From NCBI GenBank assembly GCA_937896195.1, contig CALBNC010000115.1:1-45691 (forward strand): 45,691 nucleotides of DNA. The letters are read 5' to 3'. The stretch comes from an uncultured Gammaproteobacteria bacterium (lineage in GTDB: Bacteria > Pseudomonadota > Gammaproteobacteria > PS1 > Pseudothioglobaceae). Shown piece after piece: positions 21,068 through 30,784 of the stretch (within the stretch, counting starts at the first letter, position 1; each line of letters starts with the position of its first letter). The notes below the pieces were generated by a model that saw only the letters and a list, made by a program, of their open reading frames with translations, was not told the origin of the DNA and did not search any database. The translations under genes were made by a program, and so were the position numbers.

Positions 21068-22513
21068 CTAGAAAGGCTCTTGGTCAAAGTTAGATAAATT
21101 GTTGTTGTAAGCCGTATCTATTTGGTCATCAGGCATACCATGAAACTGATCTTCATTGGCTAAGTTTTCAAAGCGTGCATACTCACCAATAAAGGCAAGT
21201 TTGAGTCTGCCAGTTGAACCATTTCTGTGTTTTGCAATTTGTAGATCTGCTTTACCAATTTCTTCAGGGTTTGAGTAAGAATCATCATGATATTGCTGAT
21301 CACGATAGATGAAAGCAATAATATCTGCATCCTGCTCAATAGAACCAGACTCACGTAAATCAGACATCTGTGGCATACGACCTTTGCCTGCTTTAGGGCG
21401 AGATTCCACACCACGGTTGAGCTGAGATAATGCAATAACAGGCACGTTAATTTCTTTAGCTAGTGCCTTAAGAGATCGAGAAATTTCTGAAATTTCTTGT
21501 ACTCGGTTTTCACCCCTTCCATGTACAACCATAAGTTGTAAGTAATCCACCATAATCAGTGCTAAATCAGGATATTGACGTTTAAGGCGACGACACTTTG
21601 CACGAATTTCGGTTGGGGTGATAGAGGGTGTTTCATCAATTAAAACGGTTGATTTTTCTAACGCTAAAACCGCATGATTAAAACTATTCCAATCCGTTTC
21701 AGTCATAGTGTCTTTAAGATTTTCACCTTTAATATGGCCAAAAGAAGTAATCATTCGCATCACTAAAGCTTCTGTCGGCATCTCTAAGCTAAAAACTGCC
21801 ACAGGTTTAGGCTCTTTGGCGGTAATAGCAACATGCTCAACAATGTTCATTGAAAAGGCGGTTTTACCCATGGAAGGGCGACCAGCAACAATAATAAGGT
21901 CACCATTTTGAAGTCCTGAGGTGAGTTTATCTAGCTCGCTAAAGCCAGTTTCCAAACCGGTAACACCTTCAGTTTCTTGCATTTCATGAACGCGATTAAC
22001 AACATCCTTGATGATATCTTTAACGTTAACAATATCTTTTTTACCGCGAGTTACTTGCTCAGCAATTTCAAAAATTTTCTTTTCAGAAAGATCAATAAGT
22101 TGCTGAACTTCCATTTCTTTTGGATTGTAAGCCGTATCTGCAATTTCATGACTGGCAACAATAAGTTGACGATACACACTTAGCTCACGAACATGTTTGG
22201 CATAAGCTTCAATGTTTGAAATACTGGGCGTGTTTTCAGCAATTTGAGCCAAATAAACAAAACCACCAATAGTTTCCTCATTGCCTGTTTTTTTAACATG
22301 CTCTTTAACCGTAAGAATGTCTGCTGGACGATCATGATGAAGTAGGGTGGAGATAGCCTCAAAGATAATTCGATGAGAGGCATTGTAGAAATCAACCTCA
22401 GTTAAAATGTCGGCAACCTGGTCCCAGGCATCATTATGCAGCAGTAGTCCGCCTAAAACAGCCTGTTCTGAATCGAGTGAGTTAGGTGGAATTTTTATGT
22501 TTTCGATGTTCAT
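21068..22513 (-). CDS. dnaB: Replicative DNA helicase
   Basis: PPNSLDSEQAVLGGLLL, Walker A GRPSMGKTAFSMN, LIMVDYLQLM, no intein. Confidence 0.97.
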   Translation of the reverse strand: MNIENIKIPPNSLDSEQAVLGGLLLHNDAWDQVADILTEVDFYNASHRIIFEAISTLLHHDRPADILTVKEHVKKTGNEETIGGFVYLAQIAENTPSISNIEAYAKHVRELSVYRQLIVASHEIADTAYNPKEMEVQQLIDLSEKKIFEIAEQVTRGKKDIVNVKDIIKDVVNRVHEMQETEGVTGLETGFSELDKLTSGLQNGDLIIVAGRPSMGKTAFSMNIVEHVAITAKEPKPVAVFSLEMPTEALVMRMITSFGHIKGENLKDTMTETDWNSFNHAVLALEKSTVLIDETPSITPTEIRAKCRRLKRQYPDLALIMVDYLQLMVVHGRGENRVQEISEISRSLKALAKEINVPVIALSQLNRGVESRPKAGKGRMPQMSDLRESGSIEQDADIIAFIYRDQQYHDDSYSNPEEIGKADLQIAKHRNGSTGRLKLAFIGEYARFENLANEDQFHGMPDDQIDTAYNNNLSNFDQEPF

Positions 22514-22528
22514 AGGTTTGTCTAAAGA

Positions 22529-22553
22529 ATAAAAAACCCTCTTGCGAGGGTTC
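22529..22553 (-). terminator. Rho-independent terminator of rpsF-rpsR-rplI
   Basis: Minus strand: AACCCTC-GCAA-GAGGGTT-TTTT. Confidence 0.8.
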
Positions 22554-22583
22554 TTAATTTTAACTCAATTTTAAGCTAAATTT

Positions 22584-23036
22584 TTACTCTTCTTCTTGCG
22601 CTTCAACGACTACTTTAATAGCAACTGAAATTGAAGAATGTAGAGTAACACTAACATCATACTCACCTGTGTGGCGAATAGCCTCAGGCATGTTAACGTT
22701 ACGTTTCTCGACTTCAAAACCTGCACTAGCCAAGCTAGCTGAAATATCAGCTGTTGTGATAGAGCCGAATAATTTACCTTCGTCTCCTGCATTAGCGCTA
22801 ATCGTACAAACTATACCAGCCATTTTAGTTTCAATAGCTTTTGCATCTTTAAGCGAAGCAGCTTCTTTGGCTTCTAAACCTGCTTTTAATACTTCAAATT
22901 CAGCTAAGTTAGCTTTTGTTGCTGGCTTAGCCTTACCTTGAGGGATTAAAAAATTACGTGCATAACCTGCTTTAACGTTAGCTAGCTGGCCTAAAGTGCC
23001 TAATTTTTGAATTGTTTCTAATAAAATTACTTGCAT
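22584..23036 (-). CDS. rplI: 50S ribosomal protein L9
   Basis: MQVILLETIQKLGTLGQLANVKAGYARNFLIPQGKA. Confidence 0.97.
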   Translation of the reverse strand: MQVILLETIQKLGTLGQLANVKAGYARNFLIPQGKAKPATKANLAEFEVLKAGLEAKEAASLKDAKAIETKMAGIVCTISANAGDEGKLFGSITTADISASLASAGFEVEKRNVNMPEAIRHTGEYDVSVTLHSSISVAIKVVVEAQEEE

Positions 23037-23047
23037 GATCAGGTCTC

Positions 23048-23302
23048 CTATTTCTTGTGCTTATCAGTGTAAGGAATAAGAGCTAAAAATCTAGCTCTCT
23101 TAATGGCAGTCGTTAACTGACGCTGAAATTTAGCGCTCGTACCTGTCATTCTTGATGGAGTGATCTTGCCACTTTCATCAATATTCTTTAATAATGTATC
23201 AACATCTTTATAGTCAATCTTGGTAACACCTGCCGCTGTAAAACGACAAAAAGAATTAACTTTAATTAGAGGTCTACGCTTTTTCTTTTGTTGCTTAGCC
23301 AT
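23048..23302 (-). CDS. rpsR: 30S ribosomal protein S18
   Basis: [20 protein letters not shown]...[25 protein letters not shown]. Confidence 0.97.
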   Translation of the reverse strand: MAKQQKKKRRPLIKVNSFCRFTAAGVTKIDYKDVDTLLKNIDESGKITPSRMTGTSAKFQRQLTTAIKRARFLALIPYTDKHKK

Positions 23303-23311
23303 AATATTCTC

Positions 23312-23659
23312 CTATTGTCTAACTGGTTTTTTATCTTCGTCTTTAGCAGTCATCATAATTGAAGGCTCAGTGATCGCTTTATCTTCAGAAAGGATTAAGT
23401 TTCTAAGGATTGCATCGTTAAAACGGAAGTTATAGTTAAGCTTATCAAGCGTATCTTGATCACATTCAATATTCATTGATAAGTAATGCGCTTTATAAAT
23501 TTTGTTGATTGGGTAAGCTAGGTGCTTACGGCCCCAGTCTTCTTCTCTATGAATTTGTCCACCACCTGTTGTGATGATTTCTTTGTAGTTATCCATCATT
23601 GTACTTACCTGAGCCGATTGGTCAGGGTGCACAATAAGTGTAATCTCATAATGTCTCAT
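23312..23659 (-). CDS. rpsF: 30S ribosomal protein S6
   Basis: Start corrected to [15 protein letters not shown] preceded by AAGGAG. Confidence 0.95.
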   Translation of the reverse strand: MRHYEITLIVHPDQSAQVSTMMDNYKEIITTGGGQIHREEDWGRKHLAYPINKIYKAHYLSMNIECDQDTLDKLNYNFRFNDAILRNLILSEDKAITEPSIMMTAKDEDKKPVRQ

Positions 23660-23843
23660 GAGTTGTATCTCCTTATGGTTATTAAAATAGCCTGCCACAC
23701 CATGTGATCAAGCAAGGGAACCACGTATTTTATACTACTTGGGTGTTTTTCACAATTATTAAGTCTACTTTTTATTAATACTTGTAAAGTGACTATATTC
23801 AAGAGATTTTGTTAAAATTCAATTAATATATTAAAAAATAATA

Positions 23844-24506
23844 ATGCAATTGTTTAATAATTTCAATTTTAGTCGATGGATTAAGTATTTGATTCTCATA
23901 GGAGGATTTTTATTTTCTGGGTATTTGTTGTATCTTAATACCTTGGTTAATGATCATTTTTATAACTTTAATAAGGTTGAAAAAATTAGTTACGAACAGC
24001 AATCTAAAGTGGCAATTAATATGCTTTTATTAACAGAAGATCAGTCATTCTTTCAACATTCAGGCGTAGATTTTAAAGAAATTATCAGAGTTTTACGAAA
24101 TTACTGGATGCATGGCAAGCCACTTCGAGGCGCCAGTACACTAACTCAACAGTTGATTAAAAATTCTCTATTAACCAGGGAGCAAACTATTGTGCGTAAG
24201 ATCAAAGAGGGTTTAATGTCGCTGTTGCTAGAAGCGTCTTTCGATAAGGAGTTTATTCTTAATCGCTATATGAATAGTGTTTATCTAGGGCAAAAGGGGT
24301 CTCAGCCAGTCTATGGGTTTGGTGATGCAGCGCAATTTTATTTTAATAAAAAAATAGCATTATTAAGCCCAGAAGAGATAGCAACATTAGTGGCTTTAGT
24401 GAAAGGGCCGGGTTATTATCATCCAGTTAAACATCCGCAAAGATTGGCCAAGCGAAGAGATTTGATTTTGCACTTATACAATAAGTATAAAAAGATTGTA
24501 AAATAA
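23844..24506 (+). CDS. mtgA: Monofunctional biosynthetic peptidoglycan transglycosylase (GT51)
   Basis: EDQSFFQHSGVDF, RGASTLTQQLIKN, NRYMNSVYLGQ motifs. Confidence 0.85.
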   Translation: MQLFNNFNFSRWIKYLILIGGFLFSGYLLYLNTLVNDHFYNFNKVEKISYEQQSKVAINMLLLTEDQSFFQHSGVDFKEIIRVLRNYWMHGKPLRGASTLTQQLIKNSLLTREQTIVRKIKEGLMSLLLEASFDKEFILNRYMNSVYLGQKGSQPVYGFGDAAQFYFNKKIALLSPEEIATLVALVKGPGYYHPVKHPQRLAKRRDLILHLYNKYKKIVK

Positions 24507-24510
24507 GCTT

Positions 24511-25170
24511 ATGAAAAATATTCTTGCTATTGATACTTGTACGGAAGTTTGTTCGGTTAGTTTGTATAGTCAATCAAATAAAACATCACGATATTTAAAA
24601 GATGTGCCTAAAAGCTCAGGCTTAATCTTGCCTTTGTGTGATGAAGTGCTTGATGAAACGGGGTTGAATGTTTCTGACATTGATTTAATTGTTTATACGA
24701 AAGGCCCAGGGGCATTTACCGGGGTTCGAATGTGTGTGAGCGTAGTGCAGGGAATGTCTTTAGCTTTTGATATTCCTACTTTAGGAATTTCTACTCTCGA
24801 GCTGGTTGGTTATGGCGCCAGCAAAAAATACCAAGTTAACAAAGTCGCTGTGGTACTTGATGCTCGCATGAACGAGGTTTATTGGGGGCTTTATAATCAA
24901 GGTGTCTTTACCAATGAAACACTAAGTAAGCCTAATGAGTTGCCACAGCTTGATTCTGACCATATTGGCGTAGGCACTGGTTGGGGCGCTTATGAGCAAG
25001 AGTTAACGGATGCAACGGGGGTAGATACTTGTCATGCTGATTTTTATCCCAAAGCAGAAAATTTAATTGATTTAGCATTGGCACACATTAAAAGTGGCGG
25101 ATCGTTGGATGGTAATTTGCCATTACCGACTTATTTACGCAACAATGTAGCTAAAAAATCCTTAAAATAA
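24511..25170 (+). CDS. tsaB: tRNA threonylcarbamoyladenosine biosynthesis protein TsaB
   Basis: ILAIDTCTEVCSVSLYS, KGPGAFTGVRMCVSVVQGMSLAFDIP. Confidence 0.9.
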   Translation: MKNILAIDTCTEVCSVSLYSQSNKTSRYLKDVPKSSGLILPLCDEVLDETGLNVSDIDLIVYTKGPGAFTGVRMCVSVVQGMSLAFDIPTLGISTLELVGYGASKKYQVNKVAVVLDARMNEVYWGLYNQGVFTNETLSKPNELPQLDSDHIGVGTGWGAYEQELTDATGVDTCHADFYPKAENLIDLALAHIKSGGSLDGNLPLPTYLRNNVAKKSLK

Positions 25171-25196
25171 TTCTCAAATTTTAATTATTATTTATT

Positions 25197-25937
25197 ATGT
25201 GGAAATGGATTCAGGCATTTGCCTCCCCTAAAAATTTCTATCAAACTAGCGCCAAGATTATTCCTTGGTTTTTGTATCTTTTTATCGGCTTAACGTTGAT
25301 CGGTTTATATTGGGCTTTGATCGCTTCTCCTGCAGATTACCAACAAGGTGAAAGTGTTCGTATAATGTATGTACATGTACCTGCTGCATGGATGAGTTTA
25401 TTTATTTATATCGTGATGGCGATTGCTGGCGCTATTGGTCTTATTTGGCAAATTAAACTAGCTAATATTGTGGCTAAGGTTTCTGCTCCGATTGGCGCTG
25501 CTTTTACATTTTTAGCACTGGTAACAGGTTCTGTATGGGGTAAGCCTATGTGGGGCACTTGGTGGGTTTGGGATGCGCGTTTAACTTCAGAGCTTATTTT
25601 GTTGTTTTTATACTTAGCTTATATCTCTCTTAATAGTGCCTTTGATAACCCAAAAACCGCCTCTAAAGCCAGCTCTGTTTTAGCGATTGTAGGTTTGGTT
25701 AATATTCCTATTATTTATTATTCAGTTGAATGGTGGAATAGCCTACATCAAGGCGCCTCCATTGGTGTTAATAAAGTATCAATGCAAATAGATATGTTTA
25801 TTGCATTGATGCTTATTAGTTTTGCCTTTAAATTTTTGTATGGTGCTTTAGTGTTAATGCGATCGCGAGACGAAATTTTAATCAGAGAACAAAATTCAAC
25901 CTGGGTAAAGACATTAATAATGAAAGGTGAGAAATAA
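25197..25937 (+). CDS. ccmC: Cytochrome c maturation haem exporter protein CcmC
   Basis: MYVHVPAAWMSLFIY and WGTWWVWDARLTSELILLFLY (WWD domain). Confidence 0.95.
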   Translation: MWKWIQAFASPKNFYQTSAKIIPWFLYLFIGLTLIGLYWALIASPADYQQGESVRIMYVHVPAAWMSLFIYIVMAIAGAIGLIWQIKLANIVAKVSAPIGAAFTFLALVTGSVWGKPMWGTWWVWDARLTSELILLFLYLAYISLNSAFDNPKTASKASSVLAIVGLVNIPIIYYSVEWWNSLHQGASIGVNKVSMQIDMFIALMLISFAFKFLYGALVLMRSRDEILIREQNSTWVKTLIMKGEK

Positions 25938-26098
25938 TGGAAATATTCACGCTATTAGCCTTTGACAAATATGCCAGTTATATTTGGTTTTCATACGGAC
26001 TTACTTTTATTACGATTGCACATCTTTTTATAAGAACTAAGAGTATTCATCGTGATACGATCAAACAATTACGTTCTAAATATTTAAGGGATTTATAG
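25937..26098 (+). CDS. ccmD: Small haem exporter protein CcmD
   Basis: 53 aa ORF MEIFTLLAFDKYASYIWFSYGLTFITIAHLFIRTKSIHRDTIKQLRSKYLRDL, TAATG overlap with ccmC, single TM; below the ORF-track size cutoff. Confidence 0.85.
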   Translation: MEIFTLLAFDKYASYIWFSYGLTFITIAHLFIRTKSIHRDTIKQLRSKYLRDL

Positions 26099-26099
26099 T

Positions 26100-26516
26100 A
26101 TGACTAAAAGACAAAATAGAATGGTGTTAGTGGCTTTACTGTTATCAGGCGCTGTGTTAGCTATCACTTTATTGCTTCAAGCATTAGGTAGTAATACAAA
26201 TTATTTTTATTCACCTACTGAAGTGGCCGAAGGAAAAGCACCAATTGGCAAGAATTTTCGCTTAGGCGGCCTGGTTGCTAAAGGCAGTGTGGTCCGCAAA
26301 GATATGCTGGTTAGTTTTGATGTGACAGATAATAAAAATAAATTTACAATCGAATATACAGGCATCTTGCCAGATTTATTTAGAGAAGGTCAGGGTATTA
26401 TTACAACAGGCTCATTAGTAGGTGAAACCTTTATAGCAACCGAGGTTTTAGCGAAGCATGATGAAAACTACATGCCGCCAGAAGTGGCTGATGCATTAGA
26501 GAAAAGTAAAAAGTAG
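26100..26516 (+). CDS. ccmE: Cytochrome c maturation haem chaperone CcmE
   Basis: RLGGLVAKGSV, TGILPDLFREGQGI, VLAKHDENYMPPEV (haem-binding His). Confidence 0.95.
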   Translation: MTKRQNRMVLVALLLSGAVLAITLLLQALGSNTNYFYSPTEVAEGKAPIGKNFRLGGLVAKGSVVRKDMLVSFDVTDNKNKFTIEYTGILPDLFREGQGIITTGSLVGETFIATEVLAKHDENYMPPEVADALEKSKK

Positions 26517-26518
26517 TT

Positions 26519-27058
26519 ATGGGTAAATTTCTACCACTAGCCATCTTTATTGTCCTTGCTTGGTTTTTGTATGATGGACTCGGACGTGATACCAAAAAAT
26601 TACCTTCACCTTTAATTGGAAAAGCCTTTCCAGATCTGATCGTAGAGGATTTTAACTCAGGTGAGAAATACTCCACTCAATCCCAATTAACAGGCAAAAT
26701 TACGTTGGTTAATGTTTGGGCTTCATGGTGTGTGACCTGTCGAGCTGAACACCAAATGTTGATGGATATTGCTCAATCTAAATCTGTACATATGATTGGT
26801 GTTAATTACAAAGATACACATAAAGAAGGTCAAGTTTTCTTAGATAGGTTGGGAAACCCTTATGACCAAATTATTTTTGACGAACAGGGAAAGCTAGGAT
26901 TAGAGCTTGGTGTTTACGCAACACCTGAAACTTTTGTTGTCGACAGTCAGGGAATTATTCGTGACAAGCGCATTGGACAGCTAACGCCACAGATTTGGAA
27001 AGAGCGTTTTTTACCGTTAATTCAACAGCTTAAAATATCAGCAAAAACCAAACCATAA
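26519..27058 (+). CDS. ccmG: CcmG/DsbE-type thiol:disulfide interchange protein
   Basis: NVWASWCVTCRAEH active site; GVNYKD, GVYATPETFVVD. Confidence 0.85.
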   Translation: MGKFLPLAIFIVLAWFLYDGLGRDTKKLPSPLIGKAFPDLIVEDFNSGEKYSTQSQLTGKITLVNVWASWCVTCRAEHQMLMDIAQSKSVHMIGVNYKDTHKEGQVFLDRLGNPYDQIIFDEQGKLGLELGVYATPETFVVDSQGIIRDKRIGQLTPQIWKERFLPLIQQLKISAKTKP

Positions 27059-27085
27059 AGTTTTCAATTTTTTTTTAAAAATCCG

Positions 27086-27113
27086 TTGACAGTATGGGTA
27101 TTTAATGGATAAT
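27086..27113 (+). promoter_or_regulatory. Sigma70-type promoter for hupB
   Basis: TTGACA (27086-27091), 16-bp spacer, GATAAT (27108-27113). Confidence 0.7.
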
Positions 27114-27190
27114 TCATCCAAAAGCAGTTTTACAAAAGCTTAACAAATTTCAATATTGAAATATGATTTACGAAATAGGAGAATAGAGTA

Positions 27191-27466
27191 ATGAATAAGT
27201 CAGATTTAGTAGCAGCAATTGCGGAGACTTCAGGTTTAACAAAAGCTGATGCAGCTCGCGCATTAGACGCAACAACAGGTGCAATCACTTCAGCATTATC
27301 ATCAGGTGATAGCGTAGCAATTACAGGTTTTGGTAGTTTCTTAGTAAGAGACCGTGCAGCACGCACTGGCCGTAACCCACAAACAGGCGCAGCGATTCAA
27401 ATCAAAGCATCTAAAGTGCCTGCATTTAAAGCAGGTAAATTACTTAAAGAATCAGTTAACTCTTAA
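27191..27466 (+). CDS. hupB: DNA-binding protein HU
   Basis: [27 protein letters not shown]...[21 protein letters not shown]. Confidence 0.95.
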   Translation: MNKSDLVAAIAETSGLTKADAARALDATTGAITSALSSGDSVAITGFGSFLVRDRAARTGRNPQTGAAIQIKASKVPAFKAGKLLKESVNS

Positions 27467-27483
27467 GATTTTTTCAGTATAAT
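27456..27483 (+). promoter_or_regulatory. Putative tRNA-Val/tRNA-Asp promoter overlapping hupB end and terminator
   Basis: TTAACT (27456-27461), 16-bp spacer, TATAAT (27478-27483). Confidence 0.55.
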
Positions 27484-27525
27484 ATGCCCGGTGCTTAATC
27501 TTAAGTGTTGGGCATATGTTTTTTT
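27482..27525 (+). terminator. hupB rho-independent terminator
   Basis: ATATGCCC(27482-27489)...CTTAA/TTAAG...GGGCATAT(27510-27517) followed by 7 T. Confidence 0.75.
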
Positions 27526-27601
27526 GGGCGATTAGCTCAGTTGGTAGAGCGTCGCCCTTACAAGGCGAATGTCACAAGTTCAAGTCTTGTATCGCCCACC
27601 A
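27526..27601 (+). tRNA. tRNA-Val (TAC anticodon)
   Basis: GGGCGAT/ATCGCCC acceptor, anticodon loop CTTACAA, encoded CCA. Confidence 0.95.
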
Positions 27602-27613
27602 AAAAAACATTTC

Positions 27614-27690
<77 letters not shown>

Positions 27691-27845
27691 TTACTTTTTC
27701 AAGTATTGGCTCCCGAATTCAAATCAAATTTAAATAATCTAAAAACACCCTTTTTTTTTATAAACTTTTTCGTTTATAATCTTTGTTTTTCATTATTTAA
27801 ATTTTGACGCTTGTTAAACAAGCATCAATCCACCCCCTTATTATT

Positions 27846-29690
27846 ATGCTTAGTTCTATTAAAAACAAAACCAAAGGCTGGGTAGCCTATTTAATTGTCG
27901 GTTTAATCACTGTTCCTTTTGCTTTATTCGGCGTTAATGAATATTTCACTGGCGCATCTAATGTTGTCGTCGCTTCAATTGATGATGATGAAATCTCAAA
28001 AGAAGAGTTTTTAGCTGAATTTAATCCACAGAAAAGACGTCTACAAAAAAACTTAGCTGAGAAATACAATACAGATTTTGACACTGTTTTAAAGCAGTCA
28101 ATTGTTAATCAGATGATTGATAGACGTTTATTGGATCAGTTAGCTGAAAGTATGTCTCACGCTACAAGTGTTTCTGAGTTAAATGCTATCATCCAAACTA
28201 ATGATTTATTCCAAGATGAAGGTCGATTTTCATTGGAAAAGTATAAAAATCTATTAAGGCTAAATGGTTATACACCTTCTGAATACGAGTCTGTAAGATC
28301 AAAAGAGCTAACGCAAAATCAAATTAAATATAATTTACTAGACTCGGCTTTTATGCTGCCTTCGCAACTGGAAAAATTGCAAAACCTTAATGACCAGCAG
28401 CGTGAATTTTCATATATTAAACTAAGTGCTGATGATTACACATCTAAAGTTAATGTTGATGAAAAGAGTGTTGAAGATTATTACAACAATCAAAAAGAGT
28501 CATTCTTTACACCAGAACAAACCAAAATTGAATTTGTAGAGCTTTCTTTAGCTGAAGTAGCAAAGACCATTGAAGTTACAAATAATGAACTGCTTAGTTT
28601 TTACGAAGATGAACAGGCACGCTTTACAACTGAAGAAGAGCGTCAAGCTCAGCACATACTATTAACAACACAAGAAAATGCCAACAAGGTGCTAGACTTA
28701 CTTAACAAAGGTGGTGATTTTTCAAAATTAGCAGCGCAATATTCTCAGGATACAGGCTCAAAAGATACAGGTGGTGATTTGGGCTTGTTTGGCCGTGGTG
28801 TGATGGTGAGTACTTTTGAAGAGAGTGCATTTTCTATGCAAGAAGGCGATCTAAGTGGCTTGGTTAAATCTGAGTTCGGGTACCATATTATTAAATTAAA
28901 TAAAATTCAGGCCGGCACTGTTAAGTCTTTTGATAGTGTTAAATCAGAGTTAACACAGCTTTATACAGAATCTCAAGCACAGAAAGACCTATACAACTTA
29001 AGAGAGCAATTGGCTAATCTTGCTTATGAAGCCAACCTAGAGGAGGTATCTAGCCAAATGTCACTTAAAATAAACACGAGTGATTTCTTTGATAGAGATA
29101 GCACTAAGCTCGATGCTAAAATTGTTGAAGCAGCATTTAGCGATGTTGTACTTAACAAGGGTGAAAATTCAGAAGTTTTAGAGTTAGATAAAAATCGTTT
29201 TGTTGTGATACATTTAAAACAAAAATTACCTCAGCGTCAAAAAACATTTAAAGAGGTTAAGGGTGAGATTAATACTCATTTAACGCGTCTTTTAGCTAAA
29301 ACTTTTGTTGATAACATTGCCACTCAAATTGCCACTTCTTCTAAAGTTGGAGATCTGAAGTCTGTAGATCAGCTAATGAGTAAAAACTCACTTAAGTGGG
29401 AAGCTATTGGCTGGGTCAAGCGTGATACTACTAAAGCTGATATTTCAATTGTGAACAAGGTTTTTGCATTGCCAAAACCAAAAACCGATCCAGTCTTTAG
29501 TGCCCAGAGTTTAGATAGAAGAAATGCGCTTGTTATTAATTTAACTGGTGTAAAGATTTCTAAGTCTAAAGCCTCAAAAGCGAATCTTGAGAAGGTGTTA
29601 CTAGGTTTTGAATCTAATGAGGTTTTTGTTAACATCTTACAAACATTACGCGCCCAAGCAGAAATTAAGGTATTTAAATCTAAGCTATAA
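27846..29690 (+). CDS. ppiD: SurA N-terminal/PpiC-domain periplasmic chaperone PpiD
   Basis: MLSSIKNKTKGWVAYLIVGLITVPFALFGVNEYF; PpiC parvulin domain RQAQHILL...GGDLGLFGRGVM; start corrected to ATG 27846. Confidence 0.92.
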   Translation: MLSSIKNKTKGWVAYLIVGLITVPFALFGVNEYFTGASNVVVASIDDDEISKEEFLAEFNPQKRRLQKNLAEKYNTDFDTVLKQSIVNQMIDRRLLDQLAESMSHATSVSELNAIIQTNDLFQDEGRFSLEKYKNLLRLNGYTPSEYESVRSKELTQNQIKYNLLDSAFMLPSQLEKLQNLNDQQREFSYIKLSADDYTSKVNVDEKSVEDYYNNQKESFFTPEQTKIEFVELSLAEVAKTIEVTNNELLSFYEDEQARFTTEEERQAQHILLTTQENANKVLDLLNKGGDFSKLAAQYSQDTGSKDTGGDLGLFGRGVMVSTFEESAFSMQEGDLSGLVKSEFGYHIIKLNKIQAGTVKSFDSVKSELTQLYTESQAQKDLYNLREQLANLAYEANLEEVSSQMSLKINTSDFFDRDSTKLDAKIVEAAFSDVVLNKGENSEVLELDKNRFVVIHLKQKLPQRQKTFKEVKGEINTHLTRLLAKTFVDNIATQIATSSKVGDLKSVDQLMSKNSLKWEAIGWVKRDTTKADISIVNKVFALPKPKTDPVFSAQSLDRRNALVINLTGVKISKSKASKANLEKVLLGFESNEVFVNILQTLRAQAEIKVFKSKL

Positions 29691-29761
29691 GTTTTAATGT
29701 TATAGAAGGTTGGTTGTTTGCTATACTAACCCTCATATTGTTTTTATATTAAGAAATTGTC

Positions 29762-30691
29762 ATGGTGCAGAGATTTTTACAAGCAATCATATGCTCTTTT
29801 GTTGTCCTTTCATTTCCTGTTTATTCATTGGTTGTTCCTTCATCGGTAATTGATACTGATTGGTTAAGCGTAAACCTTGATGGCGTCGTACTTTTAGATG
29901 TACGAAAAGATCTTAAAAGTTTTTCTGAACAGGGTCATATTCTTGGCGCAAAACTTGTTGACACTAAAAAAGTTAGGGTAAGTCGCACGATTGACGGCGT
30001 TGAATTAACTCGAATGAGACCTGATCAGGCGCAATTCGAGAGCTTTATGTCGGCTCATGGTGTGTCTAATGATTCTGTTGTTGTGATTACCCATCAAGGG
30101 CAAACACCAGGGGATGTGGCAGGTGCGGCACGATTATTCTGGCAAATGAAGTATTACAATTTTCAGCAAGTAGCACTACTAAATGGTGGTAATGCAGCCT
30201 GGACCGCTAGTATGGAGGATTTAACAACGAATGCTTCAACTGCTAGTTTAGGCCGGTTAACTCAAATGAATGGCGTTAATGATGAAATATTGGCCACCAT
30301 TCAAGAAGTGAAATTAGCCATACTTGATCCTGGCGTTCAATTGGTGGATACTAGAAGTTTGCGTTTTCATGTGGGGTTAGACAGTCGAAGCTATGTGTAT
30401 GATTTGGGCCACATTCCCAGCTCTAAAGTTTTTCCTTATAAGTTTTTACATCCCGTGAAAGGTGTAATGGTTTTTCCAACTAAGCAGCAAATAAAAGCAC
30501 GTTTCAATGCGCTTAATATTGATTTAGATGCTGGCGTTATTCTGTATTGTAATAGTGCGTATGAATGCTCTTCTGTTTGGGTGGCTTTGCATGAAATATA
30601 TGGCAATCAAAACGTCCAAGTTTACGATGGTTCATTACATCAATGGACAAAAGATCCTGCTAATCCAATGACGATTAATCTGACTAAATAA
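29762..30691 (+). CDS. Secreted two-domain rhodanese-like sulfurtransferase
   Basis: Signal peptide; LLDVRKDLKSFSEQGHILGA, ALLNGGNAAWTA, second-domain YCNSAYECSSVW, VYDGSLHQW. Confidence 0.8.
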   Translation: MVQRFLQAIICSFVVLSFPVYSLVVPSSVIDTDWLSVNLDGVVLLDVRKDLKSFSEQGHILGAKLVDTKKVRVSRTIDGVELTRMRPDQAQFESFMSAHGVSNDSVVVITHQGQTPGDVAGAARLFWQMKYYNFQQVALLNGGNAAWTASMEDLTTNASTASLGRLTQMNGVNDEILATIQEVKLAILDPGVQLVDTRSLRFHVGLDSRSYVYDLGHIPSSKVFPYKFLHPVKGVMVFPTKQQIKARFNALNIDLDAGVILYCNSAYECSSVWVALHEIYGNQNVQVYDGSLHQWTKDPANPMTINLTK

Positions 30692-30704
30692 GCTTAGTTA
30701 TTTC

Positions 30705-30718
30705 TTGATGTAGATCAA
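30705..30718 (+). promoter_or_regulatory. FNR/Anr-type binding site
   Basis: TTGAT-GTAG-ATCAA, perfect match to the TTGAT-N4-ATCAA consensus; TAAAAT at 30741-30746. Confidence 0.7.
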
Positions 30719-30784
30719 TTTTTTTAGCTACGCATTCTTTTAAAATACTCCTATATAAATTAGATAAATAAAATAGGAATCCGT

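Noticed and set aside
21160-22395. Several 60-91 aa ORFs antisense to or out of frame with dnaB
   Set aside because: No domain signal; dnaB is intact across the whole span.
23660-23740. Possible S6:S18 autoregulatory leader upstream of rpsF
   Set aside because: Position is right, but I could not identify the expected conserved hairpin/CCG feature by eye; needs an Rfam scan before claiming.
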